Source: Chamaecyparis obtusa (taxonomy: Eukaryota > Streptophyta > Pinopsida > Cupressales > Cupressaceae). From it: a stretch of DNA of 64,000 nt. The notes below the pieces were generated by a model that saw nothing but the letters and a program-made list of their open reading frames with translations, did no database searches and had not been told where the DNA came from. Position numbers and translations under genes: made by a program. Location of the stretch: NCBI GenBank assembly GCA_027943335.1, contig BSBK01005648.1, forward strand, positions 2,097,001 through 2,161,000. The letters are read 5' to 3'. This document shows positions 35,038 through 45,834 of this stretch, in pieces (positions within the stretch are counted from its first letter, which is position 1; every line of letters begins with the position of its first letter).

Positions 35038-35911
35038 TGTGTACTAGAAATTGTACCTTCATAGAATTAGTATTGAACAATAAATCAAATAGAAACTAAA
35101 TAACCACAATTAGCAACTCTATTTAGCAAATAAAGAACAATTAAGCATTCTATGGCTCTCTAACTAAGAGTGTTAATGGTGAATCTCTCAACAAGCCTCC
35201 ATTAATGATAGTCCTAGAATGAGAAATGAGAGATAAGCTAAGATAATTAATTCAATTCCAAATAGAAATACTCAATTAACTTCTAAATTGCCTTTCTAGC
35301 TATAATTATCAAGAGATTATATGCAATTCTCAGATTTGTGGATCATTTTATGAGTGATTTAGCCTTACTTATATAGGATTTGCCAAGGGTAGGGGGTGTG
35401 GTAGAGTTGATCATGATTAGGCTTGAGTTGAGTCTTTGGTTCCACCCTTTGAAGACAATTTAAATATTGTGTCCTCAGAGCTTGGGACAAGAAGACAAGA
35501 TGAGTGGACAAGATGCTCTTTTGGAATGAGTGATTGAGATTGAATTTGGCTTGATCCATGTGAGTTATTTTCTTAAATCCTATTGGTTGAGGCTTTTTCC
35601 TCCCATGTGGTGTTGAGAAAAATTAGGATTTAATCAATTGATTTTAAATCATTTATTTAGCCAAGTGTACCCCTTGAATGCATTGATTTGATTTAATTCC
35701 AACTATATAATTAATTGAATTAATTGCACATTGATTTAATTTCACTTGATCTAAATGCTCTTAATTGATCTTTTGGCTTTAGATTTTGAATTATATTGAA
35801 TTAAGACTTGATTTTAATTTTTATTGGCTAAATACTTGTTTTGATTCAATTGCCTTGATTTTGCCTTGATTTGTCACTTGAATGATCCTGTCCACTTTTT
35901 TAGTGATTACA
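35038..35911 (-). repeat. G 3' LTR
   Basis: 874 bp, about 95% like 61293-62165 over the parts compared by eye. On the minus strand it begins TGTAATCACT and ends CTAGTACACA, so TG...CA holds on either strand. A minus-strand TATATAAG box (plus-strand 35368-35376) is conserved in the other LTR. Confidence 0.93.
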
Positions 35912-35925
35912 AATGCCCCTCTTTC
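35912..35925 (-). promoter_or_regulatory. G polypurine tract
   Basis: Minus-strand GAAAGAGGGGCATT adjoins the LTR. It resembles the G2 tract (AAAGAGGGGCAAAA) and fixes minus orientation. Confidence 0.85.
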
Positions 35926-37427
35926 AGTGGACATGTGAAGCATGTCGATTCAAAGAATGTTTCTATCCAACTTGATAAAAGGTCCTGATTCTGTTGATGG
36001 TTGATCTTGATATTCGATATGAAATGCCAATTTTAATTATAGGATTGATGTGCAGTTCTAATTGATTTGATAGTCCTTGATGGTCGATCTAATGTTAGAT
36101 TGCCTGATGTGATACCTGATTTGATGTGGTTCGATGTTTGATGCCCCTCTTGATTGATTAGCAAAAAATTTCCTAATAAAAGATTGCGCTCTAATTTGAT
36201 GGTCGTTTCCCTGATTTGATGATGTTTCTATTGATGTTGATTGTCCTATGGTATGCCCCCTTGGAAATGAAATGAAATTTGATAGATCGTTGAAAATTTT
36301 GATGATTTAGGTCAATTTGCATTGATTGGGTCAATTTATAATGAATTTTGATTTCATTTCCAATAATGTTTTCACGTTTGTTTGATGATAAATGCCCCTG
36401 TTTTGGTAGAATTGGTCATAAATTTGGGTCCCCAAGCCTCCTCCGATCAAAGATTCCCTTTTTAGGTCAAAAGGTTTATATAAAGGGGTAAAAAGTCTTT
36501 TTTACTATTCAATTTCACTTTTACTCTTGACTCTTGAGCTCTGACTTCTTTTGACTCCCTAACGATGTTGGTCCCAATACGTGAGCACAGATTCAAGTGC
36601 GAGTGATGGTATCAGTAGCCACTCGCCTATGAACCTCTGATGAGTGCTTGAACTTCTTGGTTTTGTCGATTTATGCTTGTCAATTCAAATTTTTTTGAAT
36701 TTTTCATGATAAAACTCCCTTTTTTTCATTTTTAAATTCCAAATAGCACTTTTGCATCTTTAAATGGCACTTTTACCCTTCAAGTAGCACTTCTGCATTT
36801 TTAACTAGCGCTTTCATGTTTCAGAATAATGCATTTACATGCTTGTTCTTGGCCCTAGATCGCTTTTGCATTGTCAAATAATGCATTTGAATTTGATTTC
36901 TCTTTTGCATTTTAGATTAGCACCTATGACTTTTAAAATAGCACTTCCAAATAGTTTTAGCGCTTTTGCCTGAAGTGGCACTTTTGAGCTATTAAGTAGC
37001 ACATTTACACTTTTAAATAGCGTGTTTGCATTTTAGCAATTTTAAAGCCTAAAATAGTGCTTTCACCCTTTTAGGCAAATTTTTAATTTGACTTAGTCAG
37101 CTTTCAACCTATTCAATGTCATCAATCAGATGATTGATTATGGTAACCAATTTGATGTTATAGCAAGTCATAAGATGTCAGTATAAGTCAGTCATAGTTT
37201 GAATGTTTGATTGTCAATCTAGATTTAGATGATGGGTGATGATGAATTTTCCATCCTCTCTGAATAGACTCAGGAAAATTGATTGTGGTTTGATATTTGT
37301 AAATTTTTTATTGACTTAGGATAATCCAAATGATAACTGATTTCAAAAATGATGTGATTGAATTTTCTTTGTGTAGGCTGTGCTCAAGTCATTAGGTGTT
37401 CATGGTTCGTATCCCTTACCCATGAGT
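35926..37427 (+). other. Putative promoter and leader of the antisense PMD gene, with GCACTTTT motif array
   Basis: Non-coding. Contains GATTTGATG-rich sequence (35980-36400) and a plus-strand TATA box (36476-36485). From 36734 to 37060 there are at least ten AATAGCACTTTT-type words (variants GCGCTTTT, GCACTTCT). The same words, in the same orientation relative to transcription, fill the sense leader of G at the other end. Confidence 0.55.
36476..36485 (+). promoter_or_regulatory. Antisense TATA box upstream of the PMD gene
   Basis: TTATATAAAG on the plus strand, about 950 bp before the ATG at 37428. It is followed by T/A-rich sequence and then the motif array. It is a plausible core promoter for a plus-strand transcript; no transcript evidence is available here. 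Confidence 0.5.
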
Positions 37428-39218
37428 ATGATCTAGGACCTGAGTGTGGCTAATCGTAGACATATCAGTCTGTGTGGTTTATCTTTCCTTCTGGCTCTAC
37501 CTTGATTCTGAGTGAATTGGGGTTTGATCACTACTATGACTGAGCGATGGCACTCAGACCATAACACCTTCCATTTACCTATGGGTGAGATGACGATCAC
37601 CCTGGAGGATGTGTATCGTATCCTTCACTTTCCAACTAGAGGAGAGTTGGTTTATTATGATTCTATATATGATAGGTCAACATATTGGAGGGTCTTTCTA
37701 GATCCAACCATTGAAGATGATCATATCCAATGGGTGCAGTTGCTTTCTTTTCCAGTGCTACCAGTAGTCTTAGGTACTCTGATTGGTGGATTCCTACTTC
37801 CAGATAGACATGGTCATGGGTTTGTAGTTGGATGGGGTCCTATCCTTGAGCACTTGATGACACATCCTTGGCAATTTGATTGGGGATCCTGTGTATTAGC
37901 TTAGTTGTATCATGAGCTACATACAATGGTTTACAGACAATCCTCTACACTCACTGCATGAGCGATATTGTTATAGCTTTAGACATGGGAGAATATCCTA
38001 GTGACATGTCCTATCATAGCATGACAATGAGATTCAAGTTGGCCATTCACCTGGATGTATGAGGGCATGGTGATTCAGACCCATATGGGTAAGTTGGATT
38101 ATTGGCATCCTGTCATCAATGATATGGATGCTATATTTTGGAGGCCATATGTGGGATGAGAGGCTTGGCCTGAGGATGACTCTAAGTTAACTTATATGAT
38201 TTTCCCTTGATGGATGATTGGGTATTCCACTTATATCATTGAGAGATTCTGCTTTAGGAGAGTATTGCATCAGTATGGGCACAAATAGGGTATGCCACAA
38301 GGAGTGGCTATGTATACTCGAGTTCAGGCAAAGAGATCATTGTGGGGTCATTGTGTAGATTATGGAACAACTATTAGAGGGATTCAAGACCTTGGGTATC
38401 TACCTTGGTCAATGCAAGAGCATGTGATGGATGGTGGGATCACAGAGGATTATGCTAAGTGGTTGCATCAATACCCATTTCTGAGATTTACTGATCCTGC
38501 TGAGAGAGTTCTAGGTATTGATGAGCTATCAGATGGAGATAATGATGCTGTGAGGGATGAGGGAGATGGTGGGAGAGGTGGGGGTAGGATTAGAGCATGG
38601 CACGGATGATGGGGTCATCGGGTAGTTAGAGAAGGCATAGTTCTTATTCTAGTGATTGTTGCTGCTCCTATCCCTCCTAGGGTTGATTAGGTTAGAGGTG
38701 GTGCAGATAGAGAACTTCATCAGGTTGTTGTAGATCCAGCTGTGAGATAGGGTCGACATAGGGCTAGATGATAGAGAGAGGTTGATGCAGAGGTTGCACA
38801 GGTTTTTCTTGATCAGGCACATGGCCCTCCTCCTTAGCCGGTTATACCACCAATTATTCCATAGGCTTCCTCTTCTCAAGCACTTGCTTCTACTTTGATG
38901 CCCTCATCTTCTTCATGTCCATCTTCTTCAGGTTTTGTTCCATCCTTATCAGATCCATCTTCTTCCATGCCTTCTTCTTTGATACCTCCACCACAGTCTT
39001 CTGCAGCATAGGATCCTGCTCCAGCTTTAGCATCAGATGTTATATCTCTTCAGTCTCAAATGCCAGTGATGCAACAGTAGGTTAATTAGCTTAGTTTGAT
39101 GATGTAGAGATTTTTGGCTATGATGAGTCAGCAGGGATTACAGGCAAGCTCAAGTCATCCTCCAGATAGTGCTCCTGGTCCCGATGGTGGAGATGGTTTT
39201 GGTGGTTCAGCCAATTGA
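37428..39218 (+). pseudogene. Plant mobile domain (PMD) protein, antisense in element G
   Basis: One frame from ATG 37428 to TGA 39216-39218 (about 596 codons), broken by stops but with no frameshift. Near the start it reads ISLCGLSFLLALP. Then come the diagnostic PMD segments: ERWHSDHNTFHLPMGEMTIT, LEDVYRILHFPTRGE (37540-37650) and, further on, DYGTTIRGIQDLGYLPWSM, EHVMDGGITEDYAKWLHQYP and RFTDPAERVLG (38360-38510). The C-terminus is Gly/Arg-rich, then Ser/Pro-rich (38880-39000). PMD proteins include Arabidopsis MAIN/MAIL1-type nuclear proteins and many element-encoded copies. Extra antisense frames between pol and the 3' LTR are known in Tat-group gypsy elements. The frame is opposite to gag-pol and has its own TATA box. 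Role in the element is unknown. Confidence 0.85.
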
Positions 39219-40510
39219 GATATATGATATGCAATACTTCAGATTATTTGATGATATACATGATCTCATTTCTTTTTTGATATCGAGACATTGGACTCTA
39301 TTGTACCATTTTTTATTTTTTGAGGTTGTTCATGCTGATACTTTGATACTTTGATTTACTTTGATAGACTTTGATTATCTGGATATTGCATTTATGACCT
39401 TTTGATGGAGTTTGATATCCTGTTGATCTTATGATGATGTTGTAAACTCTGATACTCACTTTGATAGCTTTCACTATATATGATGTCATGATGTGTTGGA
39501 TTTCCTTTTTAGGTGTTTTAGCATGATATGTAGATCTAAATGGTTCTATCTCCTATATGTTTTGTTTTATGCTTTTTAGATGCAATTTTTGATATGTATG
39601 CACATGTTATAATGATGCTTCAATGATTGTCTTATGTATGACATATAATAGATGGTTGAATGTGATGATGTGGATTCTAATGATTAATGCTTTTCTTTTA
39701 TGGTTGCAATGATGTATAGATGGATTAGGTGGTTGTAATGGATAATGTATATGAATACAATGTGATATGGATACTTAATGATTAATGATCCTAGATGTTT
39801 ATATGTGATATAGATGAATGATATTTCAATGCAATGATGTAATGGATATAATGTTGTAATGATTATGATCATAATGAATGAAATGGTAAATTTACTTAAT
39901 GGATGTGAAATGAATGATTTCCTTTGCAATGAATGATGCATACTAAATGAAATGAATCTTGAATGATGCAATCTAATGCAGTTAATGAATTTAAGGTGAT
40001 GTATGCCACTAATGCAATTGATTTAATGATCCTAAAGATAAAGATTAATGCGACTAAATGCAATGAACCTAATTCAAATGATGGTACATGACTTATGCAA
40101 TTTAATGCAATACTTTTAAAATAATGAAATGCAATGAACTTAATGGTTTAAATGATGAAAATGCTTAAGTGAATGTAAGATAAAGTGAATGTAGTGAAGA
40201 TTATTTCAATGATTTAATGCAATGTAATGCAATGGTGATAAATGAACCTAAAAAATGCAAGTGAACTAATGAAATGCACTTTTCTTTTTGATTTTTGATT
40301 TCCAACACACTCGATCACATATAGTTTTTGACGATCCTTTGATTTTTGATTTGACTACATCCCCTTTTGTTTTGTCAAATTTTCCTCCTGCAATCTTAAA
40401 CTAAGAAAGGAAAAATACATTAAATGCATTTAATCTAAGATGTATGCAAGTAACTGTCATTATTCAAAAATTTGGAGCTTATAATCATCATTGAGCAATT
40501 TTTGGAATCC
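39219..40510. other. AT-rich region of degenerate AATGCAATGA words
   Basis: No coding frame. From about 39600 to 40270 the plus strand is dominated by ATGAATG, AATGCAATG and TTAATGAT words at irregular spacing. This looks like an old, slipped tandem repeat. It separates the PMD gene from the duplicated integrase region. Confidence 0.55.
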
Positions 40511-42665
40511 CCCTTTTTAGTACAACCATCACCAGTTCAACCATGATGATATGAATACTTTTTGCACCTCTTTTGTTGCTTTCCCATATCTTTTTTGGTA
40601 CAACTATCACTGATTGAAACCAATCATGAGAGTGCAAATACCGATTTTGTCAGATTATATGTTGCAAGTGGATTTTGGTATTATGATATCGAAGATCAAA
40701 ATATCCAAGGTTTCCTTTTGCGTAAACAAACATAGATTTCAATTTTATCCTATGTACAAGTCCTTGATGATTCTTTGATGATCACATCCTTAGACAAATA
40801 ATACATGATTTAGAACTTTGATCTTAAGACAATCATTTGAAAATCAACTAAAATATCACGCTTTCCTCATAGCTTGTCTAGTTTAAAAACTTTGATTGAT
40901 TTGCTAGAAAGACATGATTTCATCAATCAAGTCAACACTTAGAAAAAAATTTGCAATGTTTTTTGAATGCATATTTCAATTGTAGTTCCATCCATTTCAT
41001 AATTTTAATCCTGATAAAGATAAGGTCATGTAAGATCTCAGATTAAATTTTTCTTTTGGTTCGAATTGGCTTAGGATTTGAAGATTTGATTAAGTGTTTC
41101 ATTTGCATTTTTGATGAATTGATTCATGATTGATTGAAGTTTTCTTTTGATGAATCCTTCCTCCTTTTGAGTAGATTTCCCCCAGTTTGATATGATTTCA
41201 AAGTTGGACTTAGGACAATTTTTAGATTAGGTGACCAAAATCTTGAGGTACTTGCAAATGCAACTATGGGGTTTTATTATGCAATATATACAAATGGTAG
41301 TGACTACCATATTTACAAGGTGACCTTCTAAGTATGTGACTGACTTGGAATTTCAATGGCCCCTATTTACCTAGTTTTCATCGATTGAATGGATCTTGCT
41401 TCTTTTTTTGTTTTTAAAGCTTTTTTCTTTTTTTGCTACCAAGGTGCCTATTTGCTAGGTTTTCACCAAGGTACTTTTTCTCTTTTTTTTTTTGTATTTT
41501 TCTTTTTTTTTTCAATTTTTTTCTTTTTCATATCATCAAGGTGCCTATTTGCTAGGTTTTCACCAAGACAACATCTTTTTGAGGATCATATATGAATGTT
41601 TTTGGCTTTCTTCATGCTCAAATTTCCACAGTTTTTTATCTTTTTCACTTTTCCAATTTTTTTTGCTCTTTTCTATTTTTCAAATGTTTTTGGTATTTTC
41701 AAGATCTCTTTTGACTATATACAATAAATAGGATGCTTGCCATCTAATTTTCTGATACTCTTTATACTCTTTCATCTACTTCATGTATAGAACCTCTTTA
41801 GATGAATGCTATTGATAGGTTCTTGTAGCTCTTCTCCATCACAATCTGCTAATTTATAGGTGTCGGTGCCAAAAGATGAAGTGATAACAAAAGGGGCTAA
41901 CCAATTTTCTTCCCATTTTCCTTTCTTTTCCCTTTCCGCTTGGTTCTTGGGATTCTCTCACAAAACTAGGTCACCTATTTGAAATGTTCTTTACTTGATG
42001 TGCTTGTTATAAGTCCTTGACATTCTATTTTGATATACTTTTAAGTGATCAAATGCTTGTTGATATTTCTCATCTAGCAGTTCTAGTTCATGCAATATAG
42101 AAACTCTATAATCCTCTTCACTTATTAAACCATGTAAAGATACCCTTGATGATAGAAGTTCTACCTCCAAAGGTAAAACAACTTTTGTTCCAAAGACTAA
42201 GGAAAAGGGTGTAGCACTTTTTGGCATTCTAATGCTGGTTCTATAAGCCCATAAGGTTAGGTTCATTTTTATGTGCCAATCTCTACCTGAATTGTCTACT
42301 ATTCTCTTCAATATCTTCAAGATGTTTTTATTCATTGCTTCAGCTTGTCCATTCCCTTGGGGGTAATAAATTGAAGATGAGTGATGAATCATGTGGAACT
42401 TTGTGCATAATTCCTTTAGGTCTTTGTTTTTGAAGTGCTTTGCATTATCCATTATGATGGCATGAGGTACACCATATCCACAAATTATGTGGTTTAGGAT
42501 AAACAAAGATATCTTATTTCCCATTGCAGTTGAAATGGGTACAACTTCCACCCATTTGGTAAAGTACTCCATTGCCGTGATAATGAATTTATGACCATTT
42601 GAGGATGGTGGATAGATCATTCCTATTAAATCTAGACCCCATTGATAAAATGGCCAAGGTTTTGT
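40511..42665 (-). repeat. First copy (A1) of a 2,155-bp G segment
   Basis: Matches 50747-52901 along its whole length, with scattered base changes and the same length. It holds the G 3' region after integrase (with two CCAAGGTGCCTATTTGCTAG blocks near 41440 and 41539) and the integrase core/C-terminus. Its left edge adjoins G's AT-rich region and its right edge adjoins L1. Confidence 0.9.
41840..42665 (-). pseudogene. G integrase fragment, copy A1
   Basis: Minus-strand frame 42620-41991 plus a short C-terminal extension. It starts at MIYPPSSNGHKFIITAMEYF and lacks the zinc-binding domain. It keeps the second core Asp (IIMDNAKHFKNKD) and the catalytic Glu (GNGQAEAMNK), then WAYRTSIRMP and DYRVSILHELELLDE. 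The HIK end meets a stop where the other copy also breaks, before the GPFVIT-type C-terminus. The N-terminal part is cut off by L1. Confidence 0.85.
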
Positions 42666-42666
42666 T

Positions 42667-43871
42667 TGTAGATCTCTATAGTTTTGTTGACCATTAGTGC
42701 TTCACACTTAGTCATATATCTAGGCAAGGATGGTCAGTCATCACTGTGGCTGAGTCATTTTGTAAAGGCCGAGTTATGTATTGAATACTTACTGAGTAGT
42801 AGTACTGCCGAGTAAAGTCATGGTCACTACATGTTTGTATATATGCCAAGTATAGTTTTTGCTGAGTTACATATGCAATGATTACCAAGTGATAGAGAGT
42901 TTAACAAATGTCGAGTACAGTGAATACCAAGTACCAGGAATAACATTTGCTGAGTTGGCTAGGAATGACATATAAGTTTGGAATGACACAATGATCAAGG
43001 TAAACCATTTTTGGTGATAGTGGTGTTTGTATTTTGTTTGTTGAGGTAATTATGCATTCATCTTGTAATCATTGATCCCTATGTAATACCTAGAGACAAT
43101 CAGAAAATTGTATAGCTTAAGCAGCAATAGGAATAAATCTAAACTGTAGATCTTGACTCATTAAGATGTTTTGGTTATTATATAAGGTCAAGATCTAAAC
43201 CCTAAAATGTAGTAGAAAGGGACAGTGAATGTGAAGGGTGTAAGTAGAATGGTATGATTTAGTAAAGGATAGCTTATAGAGATAGAGTTCAGTGACCGAG
43301 CTAAGCAGTGAAAGGACAAAATTAAGAAAGATCAGATATAAGAGATCACTAACATATAGTAAAGAGGAGATCTGTAATCTACATATAAGTGCAAACTGAA
43401 AGATCAGGTACTGAGATGTTTTTTTCAGTGTATCAAGGTAAATCTCTTAACCGAGTAGTCTTAATAGACTTTATGTAATCTCTTTACTGAGTGCTTAGTT
43501 TGTTGTAAGTTTTAAATCCTTTAGCAAGGTAGACTGTATAAGTCTTTTAGCTTTTAACATAGCAAACCTTTCACAGGGTAGATCATGAATTGATCACTTT
43601 TTTTAAGCCTTAATAGGAAAAACTTATTACTATAGTAGTGAAGATTTGTGGGTGTCATCCCCACCCTAGTTTTACCTTTCAAGGGTTTTTGGGTTACCAA
43701 AATTACTGTGTTATGAGTGATTTCATGTATGTTGCTTAACATGTTAAGTTACTTAGAATGATCAAGTTTTGTTTATGTCATGCATAAAGTTTTATTAGTA
43801 GAAAAGGTTAAAGTAGGTGATATCTGATTCACCCCCCTCTTAGTATTACCTTCCCATTTATATTTCCAACA
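42667..43871 (+). repeat. L1 5' LTR
   Basis: 1,205 bp, TGTAGATCTC...TTTCCAACA. TATATAAG lies at 43179-43186 and an AAACCCTAAAATG telobox near 43197. It contains many CCGAGT/CTGAGT/CCAAGT words (42745-42960 and 43290-43500). It is preceded by TTGTT (42662-42666), a possible target duplication whose partner is lost. Confidence 0.93.
43179..43186 (+). promoter_or_regulatory. TATA box of the L1 5' LTR
   Basis: TATATAAG in GGTTATTATATAAGGTC is conserved at 50071-50078 in the 3' LTR. Confidence 0.7.
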
Positions 43872-43873
43872 AT

Positions 43874-43885
43874 TGGTATCAGAGC
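43874..43885 (+). promoter_or_regulatory. L1 primer-binding site
   Basis: TGGTATCAGAGC two bases after the LTR end: initiator-Met tRNA type, as in C2. Confidence 0.92.
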
Positions 43886-43936
43886 TACAAGGTTTCTTAT
43901 AGGAAAGTCTAACAACTTGAAGAAAAAGATCTTAAG

Positions 43937-45283
43937 ATGGAAGCTTATAAACTAGGGAAGATCATAGAGAATCAAAATATTGATGTACAACTAGCATTAT
44001 AACAACTAGAAGCAGCTAGAGGAGAATTGAAAAAATCTTTGAGAAAAAGAAGAGAAATTTCTATTCAACAAAATGAGCCATAGTACAAAGAAGAAGACAT
44101 CTCTGGACTATTTGATAATGGTAACTCTGCAGAAAGTGATAAAGCTATAAAAGAACTACTGGAGAAAAATACCATACTAAATGATGACATCAGAACTCTA
44201 AAGAGAGAATAGGCAATTCAATCTATCAGACTTTGTGAAGTAGTGGAACATAAAAAGAAAGCTGAAGATGATAAGGCAATGGTTGAAGATAACAGACAAA
44301 TTGTAACGAGGCTAGATGAAAGAACAAGTGACATGCAAAGGTTGACCAATAATCAACTAGATATGGTAAATCAACTACTACTGGCTAATCAAGAATTAGG
44401 TAGGAAAGACATGGAAATCAATCAACTAAGGTCTGAAAATGATCAATTGAAACATGAATTGAGAACTGAAAAAGAAATCAATGAAAGGATGAACAAACCC
44501 AATGAAGCTGCAAAGTATTTTGAAGATCTGTTGAGATCACCTAGAAGATCTAGTGATAGAGCTGGACTTGGACTGAATGAACATTCATCATCTACTGAAG
44601 AAGGAGAATCATCAATGAATGAAGAACAAAAGATTGTTAAACCAAAGAACACCAAGCTCACATGTCATCATTGTGGAAAGCCAGGACATACAACCAACAT
44701 ATGCAGAAGCAAACATGGTAAGTCTAATTCTAAACCTAAGTTTAATGGACATTGTTTTAACTACAAGAAGCATGGACATCAAGCACATGAATGTAGATCT
44801 AAGGCTAGCAATTCATCCACCTCACCTAAGTTTCAAGGAAGTTGTTTCAAATGTCAGAAATATGGGCACAAAGAATTTGAATGCAGATCTAGACCCAGGT
44901 GGTCATCAAATCAACACATTAAGCCAGTCACAAAGCATAACTCATATAATTGGGATTGCAATACTTGGTATAATTGCCACTATTATGGTAAATATGGACA
45001 CATTGGAGCAAACTGCATGAAGACTCATTTTAGAGGCAAGTCTAAAAGCTGGATGAATGGAAGCATGGTCTGTTAAAAATGTAATAAGGTTAGTCACCTA
45101 AAGAAAGATTGTAGATCAACCATGCCAAACAATGATAAGAACCAAAATGAAGATATCCATGAGAAATTGAAGAATTAGATGGACAAAACATGGAAGAAGA
45201 AAGAAGAAGAAACCACAAGCAAAGCTAGCACATCTGTGGTCACCCAATCCAATGGATCAGGTGATCACACTTCTTCTAACTAA
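43937..45283 (+). pseudogene. L1 Gag-like protein with coiled coil and five zinc knuckles
   Basis: One frame from ATG 43937 to TAA 45281-45283 (448 codons), with in-frame stops (for example near 43997, 44081, 44210, 45074 and 45176) but no frameshift. The N-terminal 200 residues are a long coiled coil (Glu/Lys/Leu/Gln-rich, 44100-44500), where copia Gag would have its capsid-like domain. Then come CCHC boxes CHHCGKPGHTTNIC, CFNYKKHGHQAHEC (second Cys now Tyr), CFKCQKYGHKEFEC and CHYYGKYGHIGANC (second Cys now Tyr). A fifth, KCNKVSHLKKDC, has its first Cys next to the TAA at 45074. Five knuckles are unusual; copia Gag normally has one. Likely RNA-binding and particle-forming; inferred, not shown. 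Confidence 0.75.
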
Positions 45284-45834
45284 GCATGGAAGGTATGTTT
45301 GGAATTGAGTCTTGCAAAGTTTTATTTTTTTATTAGTTCCTAACATAGGATTGAGAAAAAGTCCATATTTGCATAGATAAAGATGCATTAGGACATATCT
45401 AAGAAAAATTGGGAATTTCATTTTTGATGCCGAGCATCAGTGTCTTGACTGAGTTATCAATGTATGCTGAGCACCTATTACGGCTGAAATGCTATAGACG
45501 CCGAACTGTATCATAATGGTTATATCGACCGAGCTTGTAATTAACCAAAGTTAACATAAGTCTGCTGAGACAACTGTACTCCACCAAAACTTGTACGGAA
45601 CATTTATGAGGCCCTAATTGTACTTTTTAGATTCTATAAAGTGGAAAGTTGCCATTAATTTCATTTCACCATGCTATTTGAGATTTTAGAGAGCAATTCA
45701 AAGTTGGTGCAACTAGTCTAAGAAAGGCAATTCTGAATTTTCTCAGCGTGCCGTTGGCAAAATCTATCTACAAGTTATTGACAAGAAAGGTATTTTACCA
45801 AGTAGATATTTATTTTCAGAAACTATTGTTTAAA
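45284..45834 (+). other. L1 intergenic region with CCGAG words
   Basis: 550 bp between Gag and ORF2 with no coding frame. From 45432 to 45590 it carries GCCGAGC, ACTGAGT, GCTGAGC, GCCGAAC, ACCGAGC and GCTGAGA words like those packed in the LTRs. It could hold an internal promoter or a splice acceptor for ORF2; no signal is decisive. Confidence 0.5.

Noticed and set aside
41389..41731. Phe-rich open frames at 41389-41731 and 51626-51967
   Set aside because: They cross poly-T runs and the GTGAAAACCT block; present only because the A segment is duplicated.
44443..44661. Minus-strand Ser/Phe-rich frame
   Set aside because: Shadow of the L1 Gag coiled coil.
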